A stretch of DNA of 57,995 nucleotides from Nevskia soli (GTDB lineage: Bacteria > Pseudomonadota > Gammaproteobacteria > Nevskiales > Nevskiaceae): positions 1 to 57,995 of the forward strand of contig JAMFRN010000135.1 in assembly GCA_026224805.1 (NCBI GenBank), given 5' to 3'. How positions within the stretch are numbered: position 1 is the first letter of the stretch; each line of letters begins with the position of its first letter. The position numbers and the translations under genes were made by a program. This document shows, piece after piece, positions 42,780 through 51,680 of the stretch. The notes beneath the pieces are model-generated. The model saw only the letters and a program-made list of their open reading frames with translations, did not search any database and was not told the DNA's origin.

Positions 42780-43403
42780 TTACTGGGGGCTGAGCGTCGC
42801 GACGATGTTCGCCGCCTTCTCGACGCAATTGCGGATCGCCTGTTCCATCGGCAGCTTGCTGTAGGCCTGCAGGCTGGCCGGCAGCTTGCCGCTCGCCGGC
42901 ACCGTTCCGGCGCCGCCGGCAGCGGAAGTGCCATCCACCGTGGCGGTCTTGAGCACTTTGCCGCTGGCGGCGTCGACGATGCGGATGTTGACGGTGACGC
43001 AGGCCTGGTTGTCGAACACGATGATCTGCGCGCCGCCGGCACAGGCCGGATCGAAGGCGACGACGCTGCCGCCGATCAGCAGCTGCGCGCCGCCCGATGG
43101 CATCCCCGCCGCCGCTGTCTGCGGCTGGAAGCGGCCGCTGTTGACCAGCGCATCGGCGAGCAGGTCGGCGATGCCCTGGCCAATGTCGCCGCGCTGCTTC
43201 AAGCGGTAGTCGAAAGCGCTGACCGTGACGGGAACCCGCGGCACATTGTCCACCGCCTGCGGCGCTGCCGGCGCGACATCCGGTGTACCGCTGGAGGTGA
43301 CTACCGCGGGGGCGCTGGCGCAGCCGGCGAGGAGCAGCAGGGCGCCTGCGAAAACGAGACCGAGAGCGCGCGGCGGAGCAAGCCGTGACAAGGAACTGAT
43401 CAT
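42780..43403 (-). CDS. Lipoprotein, CsgG/curli-assembly-like
   Basis: A 207-residue protein beginning MISSLSRLAPPRALGLVF with the lipobox LLAGC; an in-frame ATG at 43445 would add an unlikely n-region. The mature part has VSAFDYRLKQRGDIGQGIADLLADALVNSGRF followed by VNIRIVDAASGKVLKTATVDG, the strand pattern of the CsgG/HfaB-like fold (proteins of the outer-membrane secretion or holdfast type). No curli operon is adjacent. It is divergent from the isoaspartyl peptidase gene. Confidence 0.75.
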   Translation of the reverse strand: MISSLSRLAPPRALGLVFAGALLLLAGCASAPAVVTSSGTPDVAPAAPQAVDNVPRVPVTVSAFDYRLKQRGDIGQGIADLLADALVNSGRFQPQTAAAGMPSGGAQLLIGGSVVAFDPACAGGAQIIVFDNQACVTVNIRIVDAASGKVLKTATVDGTSAAGGAGTVPASGKLPASLQAYSKLPMEQAIRNCVEKAANIVATLSPQ

Positions 43404-43533
43404 GCGGATGAAAGGAAATCCCGGTTCGTTGACGATCGTTGCCATGCCTTAGCTTACCCAATGCCGGACCGCGCACCGCGATCCGAGGCGCACAACACCG
43501 CAAATCTCCCCGCGATTCCGCATAATTCCGCGC

Positions 43534-44499
43534 ATGACTACCTCCTCCCCCGATCCAGGCCTGATCCGCTTCGCCCTGCATGGCGGCGCGGGCGATCCGC
43601 CGCCCGGCTCCGGCGCCCAACCGGAACAGCGCGCCGCGCTGCATCGCGTCGCCTCCGCCGCCCAGGCCCTGCTGCGCGACGGCGCCTCCGCCCTCGACGC
43701 CGTGACCCGTGCCGTCGAGCTGATGGAAGACTGCCCGCTGTTCAACGCCGGCATCGGCGCCGTGCTGAGTCGCGACGGCCAGCCCGAGCTCGACGCCGCC
43801 ATCGTCAACGGCGCCGACCGCGCCTGCGGCGCCGTCACCGGCATCAGCCGCGTGCGCAGCCCGATACGTTTCGCCCGCGCCATCATGGAGCGCACCCCGC
43901 ACGTGTTCTTCGGCGGCGCCGGCGCCGAGCAGCTCGCCGCCGAACTGGGCCTGGAAATGGTCGAGCCCGGCTTCTTCATCACCGCCGAGCGGCTGCACCA
44001 GCTCGAAGCCGCCAGGCGCGCCGGCGCCATCACCCTGGATCACGACGATCACGCCTTTTGCGACGATGATGCCGCCTTCGGCACCGTCGGCGCCGTGGCG
44101 CGCGACGTCCACGGCCATCTCGCCGCTGCCACTTCCACCGGCGGCCTCACCAACAAACTGCCGGGACGCGTCGGCGACACCCCGGTGATCGGCGCCGGCA
44201 CCTTCGCCGACGACCGTAGCGCCGCCGTGTCCTGCACCGGCACCGGCGAGTCCTTCATCCGCAGCGGCTTCGGCCACGCCGTGCATGCGCGGCTCGCCTG
44301 GTGCGGCTGGGAACTGGAGCGCGCCTGCGCGGAGGCGCTGGACAGCGTGGCGCAATATCACGGCCGCGGCGGCTGCATCGCCATCGACAGCCGGGGGAAT
44401 ATTGCGTTGCCATTCAACTCGCGCAGCATGTATCGGGCCTGGGTGGAGGCGGATGGATTGGTGCGGGTTGCCATCGGACCGGGAGGTGATGGCGCTTGA
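43534..44499 (+). CDS. iaaA: Isoaspartyl peptidase / plant-type L-asparaginase
   Basis: A 321-residue Ntn hydrolase that self-cleaves before its catalytic Thr and removes isoaspartyl dipeptides or hydrolyses asparagine. The nucleophile is Thr184 in AFGTVGAVARD. N-terminal ALHGGAGD, NAGIGAVLSRDGQPELDAA and C-terminal STGGLTNKLPGRVGDTPVIGAGT (read in two parts) are conserved family blocks, as is CTGTGESFIRS. The GTVG motif together with GAGT establishes the family. Confidence 0.93.
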   Translation: MTTSSPDPGLIRFALHGGAGDPPPGSGAQPEQRAALHRVASAAQALLRDGASALDAVTRAVELMEDCPLFNAGIGAVLSRDGQPELDAAIVNGADRACGAVTGISRVRSPIRFARAIMERTPHVFFGGAGAEQLAAELGLEMVEPGFFITAERLHQLEAARRAGAITLDHDDHAFCDDDAAFGTVGAVARDVHGHLAAATSTGGLTNKLPGRVGDTPVIGAGTFADDRSAAVSCTGTGESFIRSGFGHAVHARLAWCGWELERACAEALDSVAQYHGRGGCIAIDSRGNIALPFNSRSMYRAWVEADGLVRVAIGPGGDGA

Positions 44500-44564
44500 G
44501 GCCGGGGCTGGTTTAACGAACAGCCACACACACCCCGCTTCGTAACGGCAGGAACAAAATCCCG

Positions 44565-45863
44565 CTAGGCCGCGCTCGGCAAGGAATACAAGGGCACCGC
44601 CTCCGTAAACCCCTTTACCGCAATCGCCTCTCTTGCCTCCAGCGGCACCTCGCTCGCCAGCTCGCGGGTGCGCCCATCCACCAGGATCTCACCGTCCGCC
44701 GCCTGTTCGCACAGCCGCGAAGCCAGATTCACCGCCGGCCCCACGGCAGTGTATTCAAGCCGTGAAGCGGAGCCGATGACGCCGACGGTGACGAAGCCGC
44801 TGGCCACGCCGATGCCGATGCCGAGCCGGTGCTCGTCGCTGCTCCAGCGCTGCGTCACTTCGCGCGCCGCCTCGCGCACGCCGCGCGCAATGGCCAGGCC
44901 GACGGCGCCGTGGTTGGATATGGGAAGGGGTGCGCCGACCAGGATCAGGATGCCGTCGCCGGCGTAGTCCTTGATGGTGCCGCCATAGGCGGCGACCACT
45001 TCGCCCACGGCGTCGTAGTAATCCTGCAGCACCTGGATCACGCGCGAGGACGGATGCGCCTGGGCAAAGGCGGTGAAGCCGCGCACGTCGCTGACCACCA
45101 CGGTGATTTCTAGGTAATTCTGCTTCATCGCGCCGGATAGGCCGCGCTCGCGCACCAGCGTCGCCACCTGCGACGACAGGAAGCGCGACAGGAACTGCCC
45201 GCGCTGGCCCTGCAGGACGTGGTACTGCACCGAGCCGACCAGGAAGATCATCTCGCCGCACAGCACGGTGATCGAGGCGAATTCCACGCGCAGCACGAAG
45301 CCGGCCATGAAGAACGGCGTGGACAAGCCCAGGGCCAGAAGGCGCACGCGTTCGGCGCGGTCCGGGCGGCGGTTGAGCACCAGGGCGCCGGAGAACAGGC
45401 CGGTGCCGGCGGAAAACAGGATGGGCGCCGCGAACAGCCAGAAGCCGGGCTTGTACAGCACGCTGGCGTTGCTGACGGCGAACAGGAAATCGCGGGTGCG
45501 CTGTTCCGGGAAGCACAGCGACAGCACGCAGTACAGCACGGCCGCCAGCTGGCCGCAGCGCAGCACATAGTCGCCGAAGCGGACGTCGAGTTCGCCGGCC
45601 GGCAGGGTGCGCCGCACGCGCAGCACGAATTCCAGCACGGCAATCAGGGCAGCCGCTTCCGGCAGGGCCAGCCAGCCCGGCATCACGGCTTCGGGCGCCA
45701 TGTGAAACAGGAAGCCGGTATTGGCGCCGATGGCAATGCTGATGAATACCAGCGTCAGGGCCAGGGCGCGCGAGGTGGGCGAGCGGTAGTCGGCGGAGAT
45801 GAAGGACAAGGCCATGCCCAGCGCGACCAGCGCAACCATCACGGATGGAACAATGAAGGTCAT
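44565..45863 (-). CDS. Membrane-anchored class III adenylate/guanylate cyclase
   Basis: A 432-residue protein. The N-terminal half (about 1-210) contains six or so hydrophobic helices, including FIVPSVMVALVALGMALSF and LAAVLYCVLSLCF. The C-terminal half is a class III cyclase catalytic domain: VVVSDVRGFTAFAQAH (first metal Asp), IKDYAGDGILILVG (second metal Asp), IGIGVASGFVTVGVIGS and VGPAVNLASRLCEQA (Asn/Arg). Cyclic AMP production is more likely than cGMP but the specificity residues are not read. A CRP-type site at 21121 shows that a cAMP receptor could act nearby, but no link is demonstrated. Confidence 0.9.
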   Translation of the reverse strand: MTFIVPSVMVALVALGMALSFISADYRSPTSRALALTLVFISIAIGANTGFLFHMAPEAVMPGWLALPEAAALIAVLEFVLRVRRTLPAGELDVRFGDYVLRCGQLAAVLYCVLSLCFPEQRTRDFLFAVSNASVLYKPGFWLFAAPILFSAGTGLFSGALVLNRRPDRAERVRLLALGLSTPFFMAGFVLRVEFASITVLCGEMIFLVGSVQYHVLQGQRGQFLSRFLSSQVATLVRERGLSGAMKQNYLEITVVVSDVRGFTAFAQAHPSSRVIQVLQDYYDAVGEVVAAYGGTIKDYAGDGILILVGAPLPISNHGAVGLAIARGVREAAREVTQRWSSDEHRLGIGIGVASGFVTVGVIGSASRLEYTAVGPAVNLASRLCEQAADGEILVDGRTRELASEVPLEAREAIAVKGFTEAVPLYSLPSAA

Positions 45864-46411
45864 GCCTGGAAGCGGCCCGGCCGGCTGAAAGTGATGTCAC
45901 ATTATCCTAGAAATGGCCCCGCCAACGCGGGCCGCTGGGGCAGAGCCGGGCGCGCCCCCGGCCAGAGCGTCGCGAATGGCGCGGGGCGGCGGCGAAAACC
46001 TTTGCGTTTCCGCGAGTTAAAGCGAGGGAGGCGGCAGAGCCGCGCCGGGGGCCGCTGCGCGGGAACCTCCGCGGCTCCGGCCAATCCGTGCGGGGGCGGC
46101 GACGGCCCTGCATCGGCCCAGCGGCGGCGCCAGCAGGACCGACTGGTACGGCATGGCGGTTAGCACCCAGCTCCGGCCATGCACATTGGCCCGCAGGCCA
46201 CCGCCAGCGCATCAGACAGCCACTGTTTTCAAAATTACACCGCTTGTCGGGCAATAACTACCGTTGACGCGTCGTTCAGGTTTCGATTCTTCCGCTCGTC
46301 ACGTCTCGGCATACGCCCATCGGCAGCAATGCAGCGGCGGCGGCGAAGTGGGGTCTTCTATGCACCTCAGCCGCCATGCCCACAGCATTTGCGAAGGCAT
46401 CACATAACAAC
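45864..46411. other. Intergenic region of about 550 bases, no gene seen
   Basis: Between the divergent cyclase and MHYT genes. The 5' half is very GC-rich (45905-46180) and the 3' half (46210-46300) more AT-rich. Short open frames here lack ribosome-binding sites. It must carry the promoters; no palindrome or terminator stands out. Confidence 0.5.
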
Positions 46412-47701
46412 ATGAACGGAATTTACGATCTCACACTGGTCATCACGTCCTACTGCGTGGCGGCATTCGCCTCGTATGCGGCGCTGGACCTGGGCGGTCG
46501 TATCGCGTTTTTCGACGGCGCGCGCGAACGCATCTGGCTGATTGCCGGCGCGTTCGCCATGGGCACCGGCATCTGGGCCATGCATTTCGTCGGCATGAAA
46601 GCCTTCAGCCTGCCGGTGAAGATCACTTACGATCTGACCCTCACCGCCTTGTCCTGGCTCGCCGCCATCGGCGTTTCCCTGCTGGCCCTGTATATCATCA
46701 GCCGCAGCAAGCTGACCGCGGCCGGCATCGTCGGCGGGGCGCTGGTGATGGGCGCGGGCATCTGCCTGATGCACTACAGCGGCATGTGGGCGATGCGCAT
46801 GTCGCCGGGCATCAGCTACGACCCGCTGCTGATCGCCGCTTCCGCCGGCATCGCCGTACTGGCTTCCGCCGCAGCCCTGTTCATCTGCTTCTCGGTGCGG
46901 CAGTTGCCCGATGGGCGCGTGGTCCCGGCCAAGATCGTGGCGGCGCTGGTGATGGGCGCGGCCATCTGCGGCATGCACTACACCGGCATGGCCGCGGCGA
47001 ACTTCGCCGCCGGCGCGATATGCGCCCCCTCCAACCTGCTGGGCGGCAACTGGATGGGTCTGCCGGTGGCGCTGATCACCATCGGCCTGCTCGGTGCGAT
47101 CCTGCTGCTGTCGCTGATGGATGTGCGCGCACTGACCCACCGCCGCCGCACGGAGAAGTTGCGCGCCGAGTCCGAGCGGGTGCGCCGCCTGGCCTACTAC
47201 GACTCCGTCACCGAACTGCCCAACCGCAGCCTGTTCAACGAAACCCTGCTGCGGCAGCTGATCAACTCAAACGGCAAGACGCCGCCGCCGTTCGGCGTGG
47301 TCTACGGCGAGATCCGCGGCTACCGGATGCTGGTGGAGAAGCTCGGCCAGGACCGCGTCAACCTGATCATGCGGGCGCTGGCCAGCCAGCTGGCGCCGGC
47401 GCTGCGCGAGGGCGATGTGCTGGCGCGCCTGAGCCACGACGGCTTCATCTTCCTGCTGCGCGAGCGCGCAGACCGGGCCATCGAGGCGGCGCTGGCGCAG
47501 GTGGCCGCGCTGCTCAACGCCCCGGTGCACTACGACAACCAGTCGCTGCCGCTGACCTGGGGCATGGGTGCCAGCCGCTACCCGGAAAGCGGCAATTCGA
47601 CGCAGGCGCTGGTCCGCGCCGCGATGAAGCTGCAACGCGAAGTGGGCGCCGAGGCACGGCCCGCTCCGCAAAAAACTGTTTCTGCACTGGGTGCGGCCTG
47701 A
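46412..47701 (+). CDS. MHYT-domain sensor with degenerate GGDEF
   Basis: A 429-residue membrane protein. Seven hydrophobic helices carry three MHYT motifs: WAMHFVGMKAF, LMHYSGMWAMR and GMHYTGMAAANF (about residues 62, 122 and 200), the proposed metal-binding sensor for O2, CO or NO. A cytoplasmic GGDEF-like domain follows (YYDSVTELPNRSLFNETLL), but the active site reads LSHDGFIFLL instead of GGDEF, so it is unlikely to make c-di-GMP. It may be a sensor that binds GTP or works by contact. No EAL domain follows. The tandem structured repeats begin 27 bases after its stop. Confidence 0.87.
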   Translation: MNGIYDLTLVITSYCVAAFASYAALDLGGRIAFFDGARERIWLIAGAFAMGTGIWAMHFVGMKAFSLPVKITYDLTLTALSWLAAIGVSLLALYIISRSKLTAAGIVGGALVMGAGICLMHYSGMWAMRMSPGISYDPLLIAASAGIAVLASAAALFICFSVRQLPDGRVVPAKIVAALVMGAAICGMHYTGMAAANFAAGAICAPSNLLGGNWMGLPVALITIGLLGAILLLSLMDVRALTHRRRTEKLRAESERVRRLAYYDSVTELPNRSLFNETLLRQLINSNGKTPPPFGVVYGEIRGYRMLVEKLGQDRVNLIMRALASQLAPALREGDVLARLSHDGFIFLLRERADRAIEAALAQVAALLNAPVHYDNQSLPLTWGMGASRYPESGNSTQALVRAAMKLQREVGAEARPAPQKTVSALGAA

Positions 47702-47727
47702 GCGGCGCACCGTGCAACGGTCCTAAG

Positions 47728-48075
47728 AGCCTTGGGCTGCACAGAACGCTTCGGCGTCCCAGCAACCCGCTTTTCAGACCGCCCTGTTTAGCCCGGCGCG
47801 GAACGGTCCGCACCGGCACGGCCCTGAGCTTTGGGCTGCGAAGAACACTCCGGTGTTCCAGCAGCTCATTTTTTAGGCCGCACTGTTCAGCCCGTCGCGG
47901 AAGGTCCGCGTCGGCACGGCCCTGAGCCTTGGGCCGCGAAGAACACCTCACGGTGTTCCAGCGGCTCATTTTTTAGGCCGCACTGTTTAGCCCGTTGCGG
48001 AAGGTCCGCGGTGGCACGACCCTGAGCCTTGGGCCGCGAAGGACACCCCACGGTGTTCCAGCGGCCCATTTTTTT
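47728..48075 (+). repeat. Tandem array of about 3.6 structured ~99-bp repeats with terminator-like hairpins
   Basis: Units start at about 47728, 47827, 47925 and 48025 (98-100 bp period; the last is partial). Each has AGC(C/T)TTGGGC(T/C)GC, a two-part hairpin with inner stem GAACACC/GGTGTTC-like and outer stem GCYGC/GCRGC, a run of Ts, then (units 1-3) a GCGGA/TCCGC hairpin. Outer stems differ in step: GCTGC/GCAGC (47835-47865) against GCCGC/GCGGC (47933-47965 and 48033-48065). The hairpin-plus-T-run looks like an intrinsic terminator on the plus strand. The array lies between the convergent MHYT and KefB/C genes. Confidence 0.85.
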
Positions 48076-48097
48076 GCCCGGTGAACGCGGACGAGCG

Positions 48098-49879
48098 CTA
48101 AGTCGTGCTGGTTTCCTGACTTTCCATGTCCGCCTCGAACAACTGCTCCAGTTCCTTCGACGCTTCCTTGGCGGTCTGGATCAGCTGCTGCTCGTCGCGG
48201 TGGACGGCCTGCTGCTTGAGCAGGGTTTCCTGGTCGTGGCGGCGGAAGCGCTCGACGTCGCGGGCGATGCGGTCGTCCGCTTCGCCCAGGGCGCGCAGCA
48301 GGTCAGCGGTCATCTCCAGGCTGGAGCCGTAGGCACGGCGGATCACGTCGGTCACGCCCAGGTCCATCAGCTGCATGGTATGGGCGCGGTCGCGCGCCAC
48401 CGCGAAAATGCGCAGGTGCGGGAAGTTGCGCCGCACCATCTCGGTGATGCGCAGGGACTCCTCCACGTCGGCGATGGCCAGCACGAAGAAGCGCGCCTTG
48501 TCGGCCTTGGCCGCGCGCAGCACTTCCATGCGCCCCGCATCGCTGTAGAACACGGTGCTGCCGAACTGGCGCACGAAGTCGACATGCTGCCAGTTGCGCT
48601 CGAGCACGGTGTAGGGGATTTTCTTCAGGCGCAGCATGCGGCCGAAGATCTGGCCGAAGGGGCCGAAGCCGGCGATGATGATGTCGTTTTCCGGCGCGTC
48701 GATCTCGTCGAAGGGGCGGGTTTCCTCCGATGCGCTGCCGCCGAAACGCGCTACCAACGCGTACATCGGCGGCGTGGCGATCATCGACAGGGTCACCGAC
48801 ACCACCAGCGCATCGGCGGTGCGTTGGTCGAAGATGGCGGCGCTGCGCGCCATGGCGAACAGCACGAAGGCGAACTCGCCGCCCTGCGACAGGGCCACCG
48901 CCAGGGACCGCGACGAACCGGCGGACAGGCCGTAGCCGCGGCCGACCAGGTACAGCACCAGTACCTTGATGATCACCAGGATGGCCACGCCTTCCAGCAC
49001 CCGCACCGGGTCCTGGGCGATGAAGCCGATATTGGCCGACATGCCCACCGCCATGAAGAACAGGCCCAGCAGCAGGCCCTTGAACGGCTCGATGTCGGCC
49101 TGCAGCTCGTAGTGGTATTCCGAGTCGGCCAGCAGCATGCCAGCGAGGAAGGCGCCGAGCGAGGCGGACAGGCCCACCGCGCTCATGCCCAGGGCAGTGC
49201 CGGTGACGGTGAGCAGGGCGGCGGCGGTGAAGATCTCCGGCACCTGGGTGGCGGCGAGGATGCGCAGCACCGGCCGCAGCAGGTAACGTCCGAGGAACAC
49301 CACGAAGGCCAGCGCCGCCCCGGCCTTGACCGCCCCGACCCAGTAGGGCGTGCCGTTGTGCATCGCCGCCCCCTCGGAAGTCAGGAACGGCAGCAGGGCC
49401 AGGAAGGGAATCACCGCCAGATCCTGGAACAGCAGAATGGCGAAGGCGGCGCGGCCGTGGCGGTCGGTCAGCTCCTTGCGCTCGCCCAGCATCTGCAACA
49501 CGAAGGCGGTGGAGGACATGGACATGCCGAAGCCGATGACGATGGCCGCCGGCATGGACTGGTGATAGCGCCACAGCGACCAGCCCGCCAGCACCGTCGC
49601 GGTGAGCAGCACCTGCGCGCCGCCGAGGCCGAATACCGCCGAGCGCAGGCGCCACAGGCGGCTGGGCTGCAGCTCCAGGCCGATGACGAAGAGCAGCAGC
49701 ACTACGCCGAACTCGGAGAAGTTGAGAATTTCCTCGACCCGCGAGATCAGGCCCAGGCCCCAGGGGCCGATGGCAATGCCGGCCGCGAGATAGCCCAGCA
49801 CCGAGCCCAGGCCGAAGCGCTTGAACAGCGGCACCGCGATCACCGCGGCGAGGAGGAGCAGGGCAATGTCTGCGAGCAT
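48098..49879 (-). CDS. kefB: CPA2 family K+/H+ antiporter with TrkA-N domain (KefB/KefC-like)
   Basis: A 593-residue protein. Residues about 1-380 form 12-13 hydrophobic helices of the CPA2 fold (GLGSVLGYLAAGIAIGPWGLG, GIAVILLFVIGLEL-type block FGVVLLLFVIGLEL, LFQDLAVIPFLALLPF, LSQGGEFAFVLF). A regulatory TrkA-N domain follows with the nucleotide motif IIIAGFGPFGQIFGRMLR, where NAD(H) or glutathione adducts bind. The C-terminal helix has a charged tail. It extrudes K+ during electrophile stress. The kefB/kefC distinction is not certain. Confidence 0.85.
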   Translation of the reverse strand: MLADIALLLLAAVIAVPLFKRFGLGSVLGYLAAGIAIGPWGLGLISRVEEILNFSEFGVVLLLFVIGLELQPSRLWRLRSAVFGLGGAQVLLTATVLAGWSLWRYHQSMPAAIVIGFGMSMSSTAFVLQMLGERKELTDRHGRAAFAILLFQDLAVIPFLALLPFLTSEGAAMHNGTPYWVGAVKAGAALAFVVFLGRYLLRPVLRILAATQVPEIFTAAALLTVTGTALGMSAVGLSASLGAFLAGMLLADSEYHYELQADIEPFKGLLLGLFFMAVGMSANIGFIAQDPVRVLEGVAILVIIKVLVLYLVGRGYGLSAGSSRSLAVALSQGGEFAFVLFAMARSAAIFDQRTADALVVSVTLSMIATPPMYALVARFGGSASEETRPFDEIDAPENDIIIAGFGPFGQIFGRMLRLKKIPYTVLERNWQHVDFVRQFGSTVFYSDAGRMEVLRAAKADKARFFVLAIADVEESLRITEMVRRNFPHLRIFAVARDRAHTMQLMDLGVTDVIRRAYGSSLEMTADLLRALGEADDRIARDVERFRRHDQETLLKQQAVHRDEQQLIQTAKEASKELEQLFEADMESQETSTT

Positions 49880-49955
49880 CGGTTAAATTCTGGCTTTGCA
49901 GCAAAACATAGGGGACGGCGTGAGGCTTCTCAATATGCTCTCGTCAAAGGCTTCG

Positions 49956-51029
49956 ATGCGCACCTATGGCCGCATAGTTTGCGCTGTTGCCGCGCTGCTG
50001 TCTGCGGCGTGCAGCACAGCTCCCGAACGGCGCGATGCGCCCCAGGCCTGCGTGCCCGTCGCCGCCACGGGGGGCGGCACCGGCGCCGGCCCCTGGGGCT
50101 TCGACCCCAGCCTGTCCGCCAGCCTGGCTCCGGCCATCCCCGCCCATGATGTGCCGCTGACCGGCACCCGCGTGGCGGGCGTCACTGCGACGGGGGCCCC
50201 GCTGGACCAGGGCGCACCGGTGGGCACCACGGCGCCCACATCCGAGGCGCCGAAAGCAACCAAGGCCGAGCGGCGCAGCCTGTTCCTGCCCGATCCGGAC
50301 GCCTACGACATCGTCTCGGCCGGGCGCGGCCTGTCGCTGCACAAGCCAATGTTCCTGCTGCCCTACACCTACAGCCCGGCCTACGACGGACGCGAGGCCG
50401 AGGTGATGTTCCAGCTCAGCTTCAAGCAGCGGCTGTTCGGCATCCCCCTGTACGCGGCGTATTCGCAGAAATCGTTCTGGCAGGCCTACAACACGCACGA
50501 CTCCTCGCCGTTCCGCGAAACCGACTACAACCCGGAACTGTTCTATCGCTACATCCCCGCCGACCGCGAGCGCTGGTATCACCTCGGTGCCGACGTCGGT
50601 TTCGAGCACGAGTCCAACGGCATGGCGCTGCCGAACTCGCGCAGCTGGAACCGCTTCTATGCCGCGATCTTCCAGGCCGAAGGCGATCATCTGATCTACT
50701 GGAAGTGGTGGTACCGCCTGCCGGAGAACGACAGCATCCCGGCCACCGACCCGCAGCGCGACGACAACCCGCATATCGGCACCTACTACGGCTACAGCGA
50801 GCTGACCTACGAGCAGCAGATGTTCGGCAGACAGCTGTTGCGCGCCATGGTCCGCTACAACCCGGTCACCGGCAAAGGCGCGGTGAACCTGCAATACACT
50901 ATTCCGAACAAGCCATCCGATCCGGATTTCTTCTGGATGTTGTATATGTGGCAGGGTTATGGCGAAGACCTGCTGAATTACAACCGCTCCATTTTCCGCA
51001 TCGGCGTCGGCGTGTCGCTGGCACGGTAA
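49956..51029 (+). CDS. pldA: Outer-membrane phospholipase A1
   Basis: A 357-residue beta-barrel enzyme that removes acyl chains from phospholipids in the outer leaflet. The catalytic region reads VGFEHESNGMALPNSRSWNR (His and Ser in HESNG), preceded by YSQKSFWQAYN and SSPFRETDYNPELF, the PldA signature. After a lipobox-like signal (ALLSAACS) comes a Pro/Thr/Gly-rich region of about 90 residues not in the E. coli enzyme. ATG 49956 has AAAGG six bases ahead; ATG 49935 is an alternative. It is divergent from the KefB/C gene and followed by an unknown gene 30 bases on. Confidence 0.9.
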   Translation: MRTYGRIVCAVAALLSAACSTAPERRDAPQACVPVAATGGGTGAGPWGFDPSLSASLAPAIPAHDVPLTGTRVAGVTATGAPLDQGAPVGTTAPTSEAPKATKAERRSLFLPDPDAYDIVSAGRGLSLHKPMFLLPYTYSPAYDGREAEVMFQLSFKQRLFGIPLYAAYSQKSFWQAYNTHDSSPFRETDYNPELFYRYIPADRERWYHLGADVGFEHESNGMALPNSRSWNRFYAAIFQAEGDHLIYWKWWYRLPENDSIPATDPQRDDNPHIGTYYGYSELTYEQQMFGRQLLRAMVRYNPVTGKGAVNLQYTIPNKPSDPDFFWMLYMWQGYGEDLLNYNRSIFRIGVGVSLAR

Positions 51030-51059
51030 AGCACCATACGCATCAATCAGGAGGACAGC

Positions 51060-51680
51060 ATGCACGGTTCAGAACGACATCCCAAGATGCTCAAGGCGAT
51101 CAACCCGCCGCACAAAGCGCCGCACAAGGGCCACCGCCCCGAATGGCTGATCGGGCAGACCATGATGGACCACGCGGTGAAGGCAATCCGCGCCCGCACC
51201 CACCTGGAGCGCGGCTACGACATCCCCTACCTCGCCGGCTACAGCGTCGATGGCCACACCATCTTCATCGACCGCCACATGCCGAAGAGCTTCATCTATC
51301 GCAAGCGCAAGGTGCTGACCGACCGCTTCCTGGTGGTGCACGAGGCGGTGGAGAAATCGCTGATCCAGCTGCTCGGTATGCACTATCTGCACGCCCACCA
51401 GATCGCGCTGCACGCCGAGCAGGCCGCGGTGCGCGCAGAGGGCATCACCTGGGAAGCCTACGATGCCTTCATGCAGGACTACATCAAGGTGATCGGCGAC
51501 GAGGAGCTGACCCGAGTGCCGGACAATCTCGACCTCACGCCCTACCGCGATTTCCACGACACCGACGAACTGAAGAAGATGCGCGCCGGCATGTGGCCCT
51601 GCCCGAACTTCGAGCCCAAGCACAAGGTGCATATCTCGGGGCTACCCCAGACCGGGGTGCAGGTGAGCGCGCCGGAATAA
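51060..51680 (+). CDS. Unknown protein with HEAVE-type His/Glu-rich helix
   Basis: A 206-residue soluble protein, preceded by AGGAGG. I do not recognise it with certainty. DGHTIFIDRHMPKSF and DRFLVVHEAVEKSLIQLLGMHYLHAHQIALHAEQ form one block: a His-Glu pair followed one and two helix turns later by His residues and a Glu, suggestive of a metal site. The remainder, WEAYDAFMQDYIKVIGDEEL, is helical. Similar sequences occur in phage-derived genomes as hypothetical proteins. It lies behind pldA and may be in its operon. Zinc peptidase-like chemistry is possible but not shown. Confidence 0.6.
   Translation: MHGSERHPKMLKAINPPHKAPHKGHRPEWLIGQTMMDHAVKAIRARTHLERGYDIPYLAGYSVDGHTIFIDRHMPKSFIYRKRKVLTDRFLVVHEAVEKSLIQLLGMHYLHAHQIALHAEQAAVRAEGITWEAYDAFMQDYIKVIGDEELTRVPDNLDLTPYRDFHDTDELKKMRAGMWPCPNFEPKHKVHISGLPQTGVQVSAPE

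Noticed and set aside
42184-44529. A 781-codon minus-strand open frame
   Set aside because: It crosses three genes (redoxin, lipoprotein, isoaspartyl peptidase) with real motifs in other frames.
45907-46254. A 115-codon minus-strand ORF
   Set aside because: Arg/Pro/Gly-rich with no start signal, in a GC-rich gap; looks like chance.
47728-48075. CRISPR array
   Set aside because: Period is about 99 bp with no constant repeat/variable spacer division and no cas genes; units are diverged along their whole length.
48029-50149. A 706-codon plus-strand open frame
   Set aside because: It is antisense to the KefB/C gene and begins in the structured repeat array; no domain is visible.
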